A DNA stretch of 64,000 nt from Chryseobacterium herbae (GCF_025154075.1 NZ_JAOAMU010000006.1:186001-250000), one strand, 5' to 3'. Positions 48,490-56,855 are shown, counted from the first letter of the stretch. Notes: generated by a model not told the origin, from the letters alone. Numbers and translations are program-made.

Positions 48490-49434
48490 ATGGAATTTAC
48501 ATCACCCATCACCCAAATCATCAGTCATTTAGAAAAAATACAGTCATTCAATGCACAGGATCCATTAGATGATACCCGAAAATACCTTGAAACGATGTCG
48601 CTTCAGCTTGACAGAAAAAAAGAATCCGTTACGATGATCGAAGAGCTGAATATTCCGATGGAAAGCTACCAGATCCCGATCCGTATCTGCCGCCCGAAAG
48701 GAAAAACTACTCAGAAATCATCAGCTATTGTCTACATACACGGTGGATGGTTTATTGCCGGAGGTTTTGAAACCCACGATGCTATAGTACGGAAATTGGC
48801 CAATAAAACAGGATCAGCAGTGATATTCGTAGATTATCGTTTAGCTCCTGAACATCCTTTTCCTGCGGGATTAAATGACTGCATTGATACCGTAAAATGG
48901 GTTGTTGACCATGCAGAAGCCTTAGGGATTGATAAAGATCAGATTGGAATTATTGGTGACAGTGCCGGTGGAGCCCTTGCAGCAAGTGTTTCCACACAGG
49001 TTGGAGAACTTCTGAAGTTTCAGATACTGATCTATCCGGCAGCTGATAATCAACTTAATACAAACTCATGGAAAATCTATGAAACAGGACCGGTTTTAAA
49101 CAAAGAAGGCGGTATTCAGGCCTGGAACTGGTATTATCCTGAAGGTGAAAACAATCCGGATCCGTTGGCAGTTCCTATATTGATAAAAGATTTCAAAAAT
49201 ACACCATCTACATTGGTTTTTATTGCTGAACATGATGCTTTAAGGGATGAAGGAGAAGCACTTGCCCAACATATGAAAGAGGCAGGAGTTTCCGTGAATA
49301 CCAGCTTTTACAAAGATATGGTTCATGGTTTTATGCATATGGGGGAAGTATTGAATGAAGCGGAGCAGGCAGCAAATGAAATGGCAGCTTTTGCCCATCA
49401 ACACCTTGAAATAGCTGTAGAAAAAGAAGCATGA
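48490..49434 (+). CDS. Alpha/beta hydrolase, hormone-sensitive-lipase family esterase
   Basis: About 314 residues. The HSL oxyanion motif HGGW (from His84), the nucleophile Ser158 in GDSAGG, and Asp and His in EHDALRDEGE and DMVHGFMHM are present. It should hydrolyse short-chain esters in the cytoplasm. The open frame extends 90 bases upstream but starts in the -7 box, so the ATG of MEFTSPITQII is chosen. It overlaps the following MFS gene by ATGA and is probably controlled by the divergent HxlR protein. Confidence 0.92.
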   Translation: MEFTSPITQIISHLEKIQSFNAQDPLDDTRKYLETMSLQLDRKKESVTMIEELNIPMESYQIPIRICRPKGKTTQKSSAIVYIHGGWFIAGGFETHDAIVRKLANKTGSAVIFVDYRLAPEHPFPAGLNDCIDTVKWVVDHAEALGIDKDQIGIIGDSAGGALAASVSTQVGELLKFQILIYPAADNQLNTNSWKIYETGPVLNKEGGIQAWNWYYPEGENNPDPLAVPILIKDFKNTPSTLVFIAEHDALRDEGEALAQHMKEAGVSVNTSFYKDMVHGFMHMGEVLNEAEQAANEMAAFAHQHLEIAVEKEA

Positions 49435-50603
49435 AAAAGTACGCCTACATCGGATGTTTGGGATTCATTGCGGTCATTACTACAGAATTCGGAGTGATAG
49501 GAATCCTGCCGCAGATTGCAGAACATTATCAGATTGGAATTGACAAAGCCGGTTGGCTGCTCAGTGCTTTTGCGTTGATTATTGCATTAACAGGGCCTTT
49601 TATGACCTTGCTGATGTCCGGATTTGACCGTAAGAAAGTAATGTTGACAGCGATTGCTATCTTCCTTTTTACCGCTGTGATTTCCGCGATGTCGCCACCG
49701 TTTTGGCTTCTGATGCTGGTGAGGATACTTCCCGCATTTTTACAGCCGGTCTATATCGCAACAGCGCTGTCAGTCGCAGTCTCCGGTGCGGATCAAAAAC
49801 AGGCGAATAAGCTGATGGGCATTGTCTTTATCGGGGTGGCTCTGGCCATGGTGACTACAGTTCCTTTTGCGACGTGGTTGGCCAGTGTATGGATATGGGA
49901 ATCTTCATTCATCGTGCAAGGGATTGTGAGTACAATAGCTTTAACCGTGATCTATTTTGTACTTCCTCCAATGCCGGTACAGGAGAAAAAATCTTACAAA
50001 AGCCAGCTCACCATTTTAACTAAACCCACGTTTATCATCAGTACAGCCATGAATTTTTTCATGATCACTGCCTGGTTTTCTACCTACAGTTATTTTGCCG
50101 ACTATCTGAATAAAGCAAAAGGGATGGACGGAACTATGGTAAGCTATATGCTTTTCCTGTTCGGGATTATTGGCGTATTTTCAAACTGGATCGCAGGAAA
50201 AATGCTGAGCTGGAATGTCCCGAAAACGACCGCTCTGTTCCTTTCCGGGACTGTCATTATGCCGTTCCTACTGTATTTCTCAGGAGACAGTCTGCCTGCC
50301 AATATCATCAGTATTGCGGTTTGGGGCTTTCTGTATTCTCCGAGCTTTCAGAATGCTTCCACGTATATGATTTCCTCCGTCCCGGATTCTCTTGAATTTG
50401 CCAACAGTTTAGCCACTTCTTTTGGAAACCTGGGCGTGACTCTGGGAACGACCCTGGGTGGATGGATGATCGTTGCTAAAGGAGCTTCATACAATCCATG
50501 GATAGGTCTTGTGTTTGGGATTTTAGCTTTTCTCATGATCATCCTGAGAAGTATTCTGGAGAAAAGAGCTGAAAAAGAGAAGGTCATTATTCCCTGTTCG
50601 TAA
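49431..50603 (+). CDS. MFS transporter, DHA1 type
   Basis: 390 residues, 12 hydrophobic segments, DHA1 opening ITTEFGVIGILPQIAEHYQIGIDKAGWLLSAFALIIAL and loop motif MSGFDRKKVM. It is translationally coupled to the esterase gene and, with the FrnE-like gene, forms a set divergent from HxlR, as expected for a detoxification unit (modify and export). The substrate is unknown. Confidence 0.92.
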   Translation: MKKYAYIGCLGFIAVITTEFGVIGILPQIAEHYQIGIDKAGWLLSAFALIIALTGPFMTLLMSGFDRKKVMLTAIAIFLFTAVISAMSPPFWLLMLVRILPAFLQPVYIATALSVAVSGADQKQANKLMGIVFIGVALAMVTTVPFATWLASVWIWESSFIVQGIVSTIALTVIYFVLPPMPVQEKKSYKSQLTILTKPTFIISTAMNFFMITAWFSTYSYFADYLNKAKGMDGTMVSYMLFLFGIIGVFSNWIAGKMLSWNVPKTTALFLSGTVIMPFLLYFSGDSLPANIISIAVWGFLYSPSFQNASTYMISSVPDSLEFANSLATSFGNLGVTLGTTLGGWMIVAKGASYNPWIGLVFGILAFLMIILRSILEKRAEKEKVIIPCS

Positions 50604-50608
50604 TATAT

Positions 50609-50649
50609 TGTAACAAATTTTGTTACATTGATAAAATGCAGTAATTTTG
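50609..50649 (+). promoter_or_regulatory. Palindromic operator and consensus promoter of the FrnE-like gene
   Basis: TTTG (50619-50622), 19 bases, TAATTTTG (50642-50649): a perfect match to the Bacteroidota promoter. Over the -33 element lies the palindrome TGTAACAAATTTTGTTACA (50609-50627), 9-bp arms around one base, most likely a repressor site. Confidence 0.8.
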
Positions 50650-50687
50650 ATGGATTAATAATTTCATCAAGAATTAAAACGAAAAAA

Positions 50688-51389
50688 ATGAAAATAGAAA
50701 TATGGTCGGATGTCATGTGTCCGTTCTGCTATATCGGAAAGCATAATTTTGAGCACGCTCTTGAAAAACTGCCGTTTAAAGACGAAATCGAACTAGAGTG
50801 GAAGAGTTTCCAGTTGGACCCGGGTTTAGATGCCTCAAAGCCTCAGAATACCGTTGAATATTTTAAAGAAAAAAAGGGTTTTCCGGCAGAGCAGGCATCC
50901 CAGATGATTGGTCAGGTTGCCCAGATGGGGAAAAATGTTGGAATTGATTTTAATTTTGAAAAAGCTTTGATCATCAATACATTCACAGCGCACAAGCTGC
51001 TTCATCTTGCTAAAAAATACGGTAAGGCCAATGAAATGGAGGAAGCTCTTTTTATAGCCCATTTTACCGACGGAAAAAATGTTGGGGATATAAAAGAACT
51101 TGTTGCTCTTGCTGAGAATTTAGGGATTGATAAAGATGAGGCGAGACAGGCTTTGACGTCCAATGAGTTCGATTCTGAAATTAACCAGGATATTCAGGAG
51201 GCTAAAAACAATAGTATTTCCAGCGTTCCTTTTTTTGTTTTGAATGGGAAATATGCCGTATCCGGCGCACAACCTGCTGAAGTTTTTGCAGATGCGCTTC
51301 AACAGGCTTACAAAGAAACGGTAAGCCCGTTTAAGGATCTTTCCAAAGAAGGCGGTACATCTTGTGATACTGATGGATGCACTATTTAA
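50688..51389 (+). CDS. DsbA family oxidoreductase, FrnE-like
   Basis: About 233 residues. Thioredoxin-fold protein of the FrnE group: MKIEIWSDVMCPFCYIGK with the Cys11-Pro-Phe-Cys14 active site, a helical insertion, and SISSVPFFVLNGKYAVSGAQPAE with the cis-Pro. The tail has an extra cysteine pair, CDTDGC. No signal peptide, so it acts in the cytoplasm on disulfides or as an isomerase-like enzyme. The open frame extends 60 bases upstream, into the promoter, and is rejected. Own promoter with a palindromic operator lies upstream. Confidence 0.92.
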   Translation: MKIEIWSDVMCPFCYIGKHNFEHALEKLPFKDEIELEWKSFQLDPGLDASKPQNTVEYFKEKKGFPAEQASQMIGQVAQMGKNVGIDFNFEKALIINTFTAHKLLHLAKKYGKANEMEEALFIAHFTDGKNVGDIKELVALAENLGIDKDEARQALTSNEFDSEINQDIQEAKNNSISSVPFFVLNGKYAVSGAQPAEVFADALQQAYKETVSPFKDLSKEGGTSCDTDGCTI

Positions 51390-51491
51390 TAATGTGAGGA
51401 AGTTTGAGGGTTGATCATAATATCTTTAATTTATCAGATTTTAGACTGTTTATTAATTTTAGTTGAATAGTAAATAATTATGGTTAAAAGT

Positions 51492-51520
51492 AACTTTCAA
51501 CCTTCTTCTTCCAGTTTCCT
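51492..51520. repeat. Degenerate copy of the AACTTCCAGC dispersed motif
   Basis: AACTTTCAACCTTCTTCTTC resembles the reverse-orientation motif at 32198-32226. Confidence 0.35.
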
Positions 51521-51604
51521 GACTGTTCTAATTTTTTAACCACAAATATTCCCGAATGTCAATGTTGAAAGGCCGTGACATTCGTGGAATTGGTGGAGAA
51601 AGAT

Positions 51605-51612
51605 TAATTTTG
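51605..51612 (+). promoter_or_regulatory. -7 box of the T9SS cargo gene
   Basis: TAATTTTG, 34 bases before the start codon. The -33 position is only partly matched. Confidence 0.5.
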
Positions 51613-51646
51613 TGGAGTTTTAAATACTAAAAAAACAATTCTAACC

Positions 51647-52438
51647 ATGAAAAAAATTCTATTATCGCTAGCTGTAATAGCTACAAGCTGTGTATTTGGT
51701 CAAATCAACCTTCAGCATTCTTTTGCTGATAATGAAGATGTTTTTGTCTATAATAAAGACAATTCTACTCTGTATGTATCAAAAACCTCCGATAACAAGA
51801 TTAAAATTTACAATTCAAATTATACCTTACAAAAAACTGTAAATGTTCCTATGCCTGCTAATCATGGGTTGTTTTATTCAGGATATTTTGGAGCGAACTC
51901 TTTCTTTATGTCCAAGCATGTTTTCAACACGGATGACAAATATGAATTTATGGTTGAAACCTATTTTCAGGATACGGCGACAGGGAATATAACTTACAAA
52001 CTTCTGTTAATCAATGAAGACGGTAATTTAATTAAGGATTTCCACCCCAATCCATCAGTTAAACAATCTGCTGAAAATTTTGAAATTTATCACGACAACG
52101 TCAATAATACAAACAAATTAATTGTTCATAATTGGGTGAATGGATCTACCAATCAGTTTGATGTTTATGCATTGTCAACTTCTACATTGACATCAAAGGA
52201 GATTCAGTTACAAAATAAATTAGCAGCATTTCCCAATCCGGCCAATAAAGTTCTAAATATTATGAATCCCGGAAACGGAGCCAATAAAGTTCAGGTTTAT
52301 GATACTGCAGGAAAACTTGTCATCAATAAAACGTTCAGTTCTAATGACAGCAAAATTACCGTTGATGTTGAAACCTTAACGAAAGGAGTTTATATCTATA
52401 AAATCGGAGATTTCAGTTCTAAATTTATTAAGAATTAA
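51647..52438 (+). CDS. Secreted protein with type IX secretion sorting domain
   Basis: 263 residues. A signal peptide (MKKILLSLAVIATSCVFGQ) is followed by a middle domain of beta-rich character with no known family (residues 20-185), and a C-terminal type A T9SS sorting domain (about 190-263: AAFPNPANKVLNI, VQVYDTAGKLVINKTF, LTKGVYIYKIGDFSSKFIK). It should cross the outer membrane through the T9SS of gliding and non-gliding Bacteroidota. Function of the passenger is unknown. Confidence 0.92.
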   Translation: MKKILLSLAVIATSCVFGQINLQHSFADNEDVFVYNKDNSTLYVSKTSDNKIKIYNSNYTLQKTVNVPMPANHGLFYSGYFGANSFFMSKHVFNTDDKYEFMVETYFQDTATGNITYKLLLINEDGNLIKDFHPNPSVKQSAENFEIYHDNVNNTNKLIVHNWVNGSTNQFDVYALSTSTLTSKEIQLQNKLAAFPNPANKVLNIMNPGNGANKVQVYDTAGKLVINKTFSSNDSKITVDVETLTKGVYIYKIGDFSSKFIKN

Positions 52439-52466
52439 AATTATAATCAATCGACATTCAATATAG

Positions 52467-52493
52467 AACACCTCAGATCGGGGTGTTTTTTTG
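52467..52493 (+). terminator. Terminator of the T9SS cargo gene
   Basis: AACACC pairs with GGTGTT around a 9-base loop, followed by TTTTTTG. Confidence 0.75.
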
Positions 52494-52575
52494 TTCAGTA
52501 CAGATGATAAAAAAACAGAAAAGGATTCCCATTTTAGCTGTTCAATGCTTATTTTTGTTTAAATATTAATGTTCA

Positions 52576-53154
52576 ATGATAAAAATAAATACCGAAGCTC
52601 ATTATCCGGTTTCTGAAACCTTGTTTGTCTTTGCTTTGGATTCGGAAGCAGGAAAGGCTTTTGAAGGAAAAAATAAGCTGGTAACAGGAATAGGAAAAGT
52701 AAATGCAGCGATTGAACTGACCAGAGAAATTCATTTCAGAAAACCCAAACTGATTGTTAATCTGGGCTCTGCAGGAAGCAAAAACTTTGGGAAAGGCGAA
52801 GTAGTTTGCTGTACAAAATTTATTCAGCGCGATATGGATGTGAGAGGTCTCGGCTTCAGTCTTTATGAAACCCCTTTATCCGGAATTCCACCTGTTTTGG
52901 AATACGGTCTTCAGATGAACGGCCTGGAAGAAGGAATTTGTGGCAGCGGAGACAGTTTTGAGATGAATCATTCCGAAACGGATTATAATATTGTAGATAT
53001 GGAAGCCTATCCGCTTGCTTTGATCGCCAAAAAAGAGAACATTCCTTTCCTGTGCCTGAAATATATCTCCGATGATGCAGGAAGCGATGCCGCAGACGAC
53101 TGGGCGGTTCAGGTCCACCTGGCTTCTGAAGCGTTTAAAAAATTATTATTTTAA
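52576..53154 (+). CDS. Nucleosidase-like protein (purine/uridine phosphorylase superfamily)
   Basis: 192 residues. Blocks typical of MTA/SAH nucleosidases: LVTGIGKVNAAIELTREI, LIVNLGSAGSK, GSGDSFEM, IVDMEAYPLALIAKKENIPFLCLKYISDDAG, where Glu of DMEAY binds ribose and the Asp of SDDA acts as acid. It is shorter than full-length MTAN enzymes (about 230), as in other flavobacterial nucleosidases. Likely role: purine nucleoside salvage. A GNAT gene follows 12 bases later. Confidence 0.85.
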   Translation: MIKINTEAHYPVSETLFVFALDSEAGKAFEGKNKLVTGIGKVNAAIELTREIHFRKPKLIVNLGSAGSKNFGKGEVVCCTKFIQRDMDVRGLGFSLYETPLSGIPPVLEYGLQMNGLEEGICGSGDSFEMNHSETDYNIVDMEAYPLALIAKKENIPFLCLKYISDDAGSDAADDWAVQVHLASEAFKKLLF

Positions 53155-53166
53155 CAAAAAAGAAAA

Positions 53167-53691
53167 ATGGCATCTATAATCATTAATACGGCTTCACTTG
53201 AAGATTTGGAAACCATACAGAATCTCGGCAGACAGACTTTCTCTGAAACCTTTGCAGAAAGTAATTCTGAAGAGGCGATGAAAACCTATCTGGAAGAAAG
53301 TTTCAATACGGAAAAAGTAAAGTCGGAACTCAATAATCCCGATTCTCATTTCTTTATCGCATGGGAAGAGGATAATCCTGTCGGTTATCTTAAATTGAAT
53401 TCCGGAGCCGCACAAACTGAACTGAAGAACGATGATACTTCTCTGGAAATAGAGCGTATTTACGTCAAAAAAAGCCATCATGGGCAGAAAGTAGGGCAAT
53501 TACTGTATGATCAAGCTTTAGAAAGCGCTCAAAGTCTTGGCAAAGATTATCTTTGGCTTGGGGTTTGGGAAAAGAATCTGAGAGCCCTGAATTTTTACAG
53601 AAAAAATGGTTTTGAGGAATTCGGAAGTCATACTTTCACATTGGGAGATGATGATCAGACGGATCTGATGATGAAGAAAATTTTAGATTAA
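53167..53691 (+). CDS. GNAT family N-acetyltransferase
   Basis: 174 residues, one GNAT domain. The acetyl-CoA loop lies in RIYVKKSHHGQKVGQLLYDQALESAQ (the Q/R-x-x-G-x-A pattern appears as HGQKVGQ), and the end YLWLGVWEKNLRALNFYRKNGFEEFGSHTF is typical of PaiA/SpeG-like polyamine or small-molecule acetyltransferases. It lies between the nucleosidase and a Crp/Fnr gene, with gaps of 12 bases on both sides, so the three are probably cotranscribed. Confidence 0.9.
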   Translation: MASIIINTASLEDLETIQNLGRQTFSETFAESNSEEAMKTYLEESFNTEKVKSELNNPDSHFFIAWEEDNPVGYLKLNSGAAQTELKNDDTSLEIERIYVKKSHHGQKVGQLLYDQALESAQSLGKDYLWLGVWEKNLRALNFYRKNGFEEFGSHTFTLGDDDQTDLMMKKILD

Positions 53692-53703
53692 TAACAATCA
53701 GCT

Positions 53704-54273
53704 TTGAAAGAACTTTTAGAAGAAGTCAATACATATTACCCATTATCAGCAGAAACGGTTGAGGCATTGATGAATATCTGTACAGAAGAAAAATTTCGTA
53801 AAAACGATCTTCTTCAGGAGTCCGGAGCTGCGGCCAGATATTATTACTTTATAAAATCGGGGCTGGTAGGGTATTATACGGTGGATGAGCAGGGAGATTC
53901 TGTGTATAAAATTTTCTTTGAAGAAAAAAGTTTTGTGGCTTCTACTGCGGCTGTGATCAAGGATGAACCCAGTGAGTTTAATATTGTTGCGCTTGAAGAT
54001 TGCTCGGTGATCAAATATCCTGCAAAGGCTTTCAGAGAGCTGATCAACCGATATCATGATCTGGCATTATTTCAAATTCATTATCTGGAAAAAAACTGGG
54101 TGGTAAAAAAAGAGCCGCTGGAGATTTCTTTAAAACATGAAACAGCCAAACGGCGCTATTTACAGTTATTGCAGAATAAACATCTGCATGACCGTCTTAA
54201 ACAGCATCACATCGCCTCTTACCTGGGCATTACACCCACTCAGTTGAGCCGCATAAAAAAAGAAATAAACTGA
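53704..54273 (+). CDS. Crp/Fnr family transcriptional regulator (TTG start)
   Basis: 189 residues: cNMP-binding-like domain (about 20-115, LLQESGAAARYYYFIKSGLVGYYTVDEQGDSVYKIFFEEKSF) and HTH (HHIASYLGITPTQLSRIKKEIN). The frame has no ATG in the right place; TTG, giving MKELLEEVNTYYPLS, begins exactly where relatives begin. It follows the GNAT gene by 12 bases and ends at a strong terminator. Confidence 0.88.
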   Translation: MKELLEEVNTYYPLSAETVEALMNICTEEKFRKNDLLQESGAAARYYYFIKSGLVGYYTVDEQGDSVYKIFFEEKSFVASTAAVIKDEPSEFNIVALEDCSVIKYPAKAFRELINRYHDLALFQIHYLEKNWVVKKEPLEISLKHETAKRRYLQLLQNKHLHDRLKQHHIASYLGITPTQLSRIKKEIN

Positions 54274-54274
54274 C

Positions 54275-54308
54275 AAAAGCTTCAACATATGTTGAGGCTT
54301 TTTTATTT
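54275..54308 (+). terminator. Terminator of the nucleosidase/GNAT/Crp operon
   Basis: AAAAGCTTCAACA pairs with TGTTGAGGCTTTT (one G-U pair), followed by TTTATTTT. Confidence 0.9.
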
Positions 54309-54357
54309 TATCGGCCGCATATTTGTAACGTAATCAAGAACAATTGTATGGTAGCCA

Positions 54358-54401
54358 GCCACAACGTGGCGATTTAGCCTAAGATAGGATGTAATCCTAT
54401 C
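54358..54401. repeat. REP-like double hairpin
   Basis: Two palindromes in tandem: GCCAC-AAC-GTGGC (54358-54370) and GATAGGATGTAATCCTATC (54383-54401, perfect 8-bp arms). This is the layout of bacterial REP/BIME elements. One copy in this window. Confidence 0.65.
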
Positions 54402-54438
54402 AGATTCCCAAGTTAGCAACAAAATTAAATTATATCCT

Positions 54439-55251
54439 ATGAAAAACTTAATAAGTATTGTCTGTGTACTTACGGTATCTGCACAGCTTTACGCACAGAA
54501 AATCATCCATAAAGAAGTGTTCAGTGCCAAAATGAATAAGAACATTAAAACCATTATCATCACGCCGGATGTGCAGCAGGGAACAACCTATCCGTCGGTT
54601 TATATTCTTCACGGGTATAGCGGAAATCCCGACAGAACAATCAAGCAGGATATTCCGGATCTGGTTCAGAAAGCGCAGGAATATAAGATGATCTATGTGT
54701 TGCCGGACGGAAATTACAATTCATGGTATGTAGACAGTCCGTTGGTTAAGGATTCACAGTATCAGACTTTTATCGGGCAGGAGCTTGTAGATTTTGTCAA
54801 TAAAAACTATCCTGTGAAAAACGATAGAAAATTTCGCGGTATCCTGGGCTGGAGCATGGGAGGTTATGGTGCTGTGAACATTGGTACGACATACAATAAG
54901 ACATTTGGCATCGTTGGAAGCTCTTGTGGAGCTCTGGATCTGGCTTCATTTGGAGAAGGGTACACGAAGTATCAGGTAGATAAAATGGCGGGTCCTGTAA
55001 TCTCGTTAAATCCTAAATTTCTTACAGACAATAAAGTTAAAGCAATGGCTTCAGCAGATCAGCAGTACATCTTCGACTGTGGTACGGAAGATACTCAGAT
55101 GATCGCCATGAACAGAAATTTTCATAAAAAACTAACCGACCAAAAGATTCCACATCTTTATATGGAGTCCTTAGGAATCCATGATCCTAAATACTGGAGC
55201 AGATCTTTATCTGAGCAGCTGACCTTATTTGATCGGTTTTTTAAGCCATAA
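54439..55251 (+). CDS. Exported esterase (PF00756-type alpha/beta hydrolase)
   Basis: 270 residues. Signal peptide MKNLISIVCVLTVSAQLYAQ, then an esterase D/feruloyl-esterase-like domain: VYILHGYSGNPDRT, the nucleophile Ser139 in GWSMGGYGA, Asp in FDCGTED and His near LGIHDPKYW. It should act in the periplasm or outside the cell on acyl or siderophore esters; enzymes of this fold also cleave ferric siderophores (Fes/IroE type), which is of interest because a siderophore locus lies 370 bases away, but the link is not shown. Confidence 0.87.
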   Translation: MKNLISIVCVLTVSAQLYAQKIIHKEVFSAKMNKNIKTIIITPDVQQGTTYPSVYILHGYSGNPDRTIKQDIPDLVQKAQEYKMIYVLPDGNYNSWYVDSPLVKDSQYQTFIGQELVDFVNKNYPVKNDRKFRGILGWSMGGYGAVNIGTTYNKTFGIVGSSCGALDLASFGEGYTKYQVDKMAGPVISLNPKFLTDNKVKAMASADQQYIFDCGTEDTQMIAMNRNFHKKLTDQKIPHLYMESLGIHDPKYWSRSLSEQLTLFDRFFKP

Positions 55252-55334
55252 ATTTTACTTTACAATAATTAACGTATCTATAATTGTAATAGCTATTTAT
55301 AAGGCTTCATTTAAAGCTAAAATCAACATCTCCC

Positions 55335-55369
55335 TAACCATGTCAAGGTTAAAAACCTTGACATGGTTA
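55335..55369. repeat. ATGTCAAGG hairpin element, copy 2
   Basis: TAACCATGTCAAGGTT pairs perfectly over 16 bp with AACCTTGACATGGTTA around a loop AAA. The CCATGTCAAGG core is shared with 19285-19319. Confidence 0.85.
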
Positions 55370-55462
55370 ACAGGACTTAAATCTTTAAACGATTAAGACG
55401 ATAAGAATAATTAAGAAAAATCAAATGATTTTTTTAAGCCACATATTAAAAAAAGCGAAGTT

Positions 55463-55498
55463 CACCTTAATCACCTTAATCACCTTAATCACCTTAAT
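55463..55498. repeat. CACCTTAAT nonamer tandem repeat (4 copies)
   Basis: Four perfect 9-base units followed by a degenerate CATCTTAAA. Intergenic, three-base-multiple period but not in an open frame of note. Confidence 0.9.
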
Positions 55499-55548
55499 CA
55501 TCTTAAAAACTTAAATGCTCTTAATGGTTTACATATTTTTTCCAGGTT

Positions 55549-55584
55549 AAAAAAAATCCTCTTAAGCACAAGGCTTAAAAGGAT
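55549..55584 (-). terminator. Terminator of the 2OG oxygenase gene (minus strand)
   Basis: On the minus strand ATCCTTTTAAGC pairs with GCTTAAGAGGAT around CTTGT and is followed by eight T. Confidence 0.85.
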
Positions 55585-55624
55585 CCATCATAATTATTAT
55601 CAAATAAATATCTAATAAAACATT

Positions 55625-56722
55625 TTAAATATTTTCAAAGTTTTTACCCAAATGTTCTTCAATAACAAAGAACGGGTCTTCTGTAAGCGTGTGGGCTCTC
55701 ATTTCCATCAGGCTCACTTTGCTCATCATACGTAGCATAATTCTCCTTTGACATTTGTGCTCCACGCCGTCGATATTTCTTACTCCGGCACGGAAAGCGG
55801 ATCTTCCATGGGCACATAAATGGTTATTCACCAATATGACATCTCCGGCCTGTGGCGTGAAACCTGAATAAATCAGATCTCTTGCCTCTTCCCAGAATTC
55901 TGTCAGATGGCTGTGGGCATCATCAGTCTGCTTAATGCTTGGGTTGAATAGCTGTTCTGCAGCATCAAACCTCATAAAAGGCAGTTCATAATTACCGTAC
56001 AACACGGCATCCAGTTTCTCTTCTTCCTCCATACCGGTCTCTAAATTGGCATCTTTCGGTATTTTATACATGCGCTCGAAAAGAGGTCTGAAATTTTCGC
56101 CGATAGCTCCGTGAGAACGGATAGAGTATAGAGTAGAAGGTACCTGCTCTTCATTACGGATATACATAAAGCTTAAAAAGTCTGCCTGGTGTTTCAGGAA
56201 GGCATCTTCCGTATGTACATAAAGGTCTGTTGCAGATCCCGATCCTGTCTGTGTTTCTCTCATTTTTTCGTCCGGGATGATGGCATGCATTAATCCTCCG
56301 CCTTTACGCTGAGAATAGTATTGTACAGGTTTGGATGGAAGTGCTCCGTGAATCAAGGCACACGCAAAACCATAGATATTGAATTTAGAGTAGTCTGCTG
56401 ACTGCCAGTTCGGTGGTGTATTTCCGATATTTTCCTGATCTATGTCCATTAACCCTCTGAATACCAGAGCTCCATATTGATGTATTGAGAAGTCGCTGGC
56501 AAAATCAGCGGCTATATGTAGAATTCTTTCCGGCAAAAAATAAGAGGCCAGTTGATGAACGTGGGTAATGAAGTCTCTATTTTCATAGTTGCCATACTTT
56601 CTCTGAAGATGCACCGCCGCATCTTGTATCATTCTTCTTTCCTGAGAGGTGATCTCAATGACTCTCGGAAGCAGTTTTACCGCAGTAATACTGTCATTAT
56701 CTAAAATTTCTAGCGAATTCAT
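55625..56722 (-). CDS. Clavaminate-synthase-like Fe(II)/2-oxoglutarate oxygenase, probable L-lysine 4-hydroxylase
   Basis: About 365 residues. The metal triad of the clavaminate synthase group is visible: H170-T-E172 in YVHTEDAF and the distal His305 in NNHLCAHGRSAF, with Arg326/327 placed for 2-oxoglutarate. The NH-CAHGR block and overall length resemble the VioC/AsnO/KDO amino-acid hydroxylases; KDO enzymes from flavobacteria, including Chryseobacterium, hydroxylate free L-lysine at C4. It is divergent from a decarboxylase that starts a siderophore operon, so 4-hydroxylysine, then 3-hydroxycadaverine, is a likely route. The open frame extends 156 bases upstream but crosses a consensus promoter, so the start MNSLEILDND is chosen. 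Substrate is inferred. Confidence 0.82.
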   Translation of the reverse strand: MNSLEILDNDSITAVKLLPRVIEITSQERRMIQDAAVHLQRKYGNYENRDFITHVHQLASYFLPERILHIAADFASDFSIHQYGALVFRGLMDIDQENIGNTPPNWQSADYSKFNIYGFACALIHGALPSKPVQYYSQRKGGGLMHAIIPDEKMRETQTGSGSATDLYVHTEDAFLKHQADFLSFMYIRNEEQVPSTLYSIRSHGAIGENFRPLFERMYKIPKDANLETGMEEEEKLDAVLYGNYELPFMRFDAAEQLFNPSIKQTDDAHSHLTEFWEEARDLIYSGFTPQAGDVILVNNHLCAHGRSAFRAGVRNIDGVEHKCQRRIMLRMMSKVSLMEMRAHTLTEDPFFVIEEHLGKNFENI

Positions 56723-56794
56723 TAAAAAAATATTTGGTGTGTTAATATAATTTTTATATTTGTTTTTAATTATTCTAAATAACAATAGACGGTT

Positions 56795-56825
56795 CAAATT
56801 TAGGAATAATTTATCAATCATCAAA
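56795..56825 (-). promoter_or_regulatory. Consensus promoter of the 2OG oxygenase gene
   Basis: Read on the minus strand: TTTG (56825-56822), 19 bases, TAAATTTG (56802-56795), a perfect Bacteroidota promoter 73 bases before the chosen start codon. Confidence 0.8.
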
Positions 56826-56855
56826 AAAAAACTTGAAGAAATGCAAAAAATAAAA

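Larger units (their letters stand above)
55252..55624. other. Intergenic repeat region before the siderophore locus
   Basis: Contains a perfect 16-bp hairpin (55335-55369), four tandem CACCTTAAT units (55463-55498) and a minus-strand terminator (55549-55584). No gene was seen. Confidence 0.7.
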
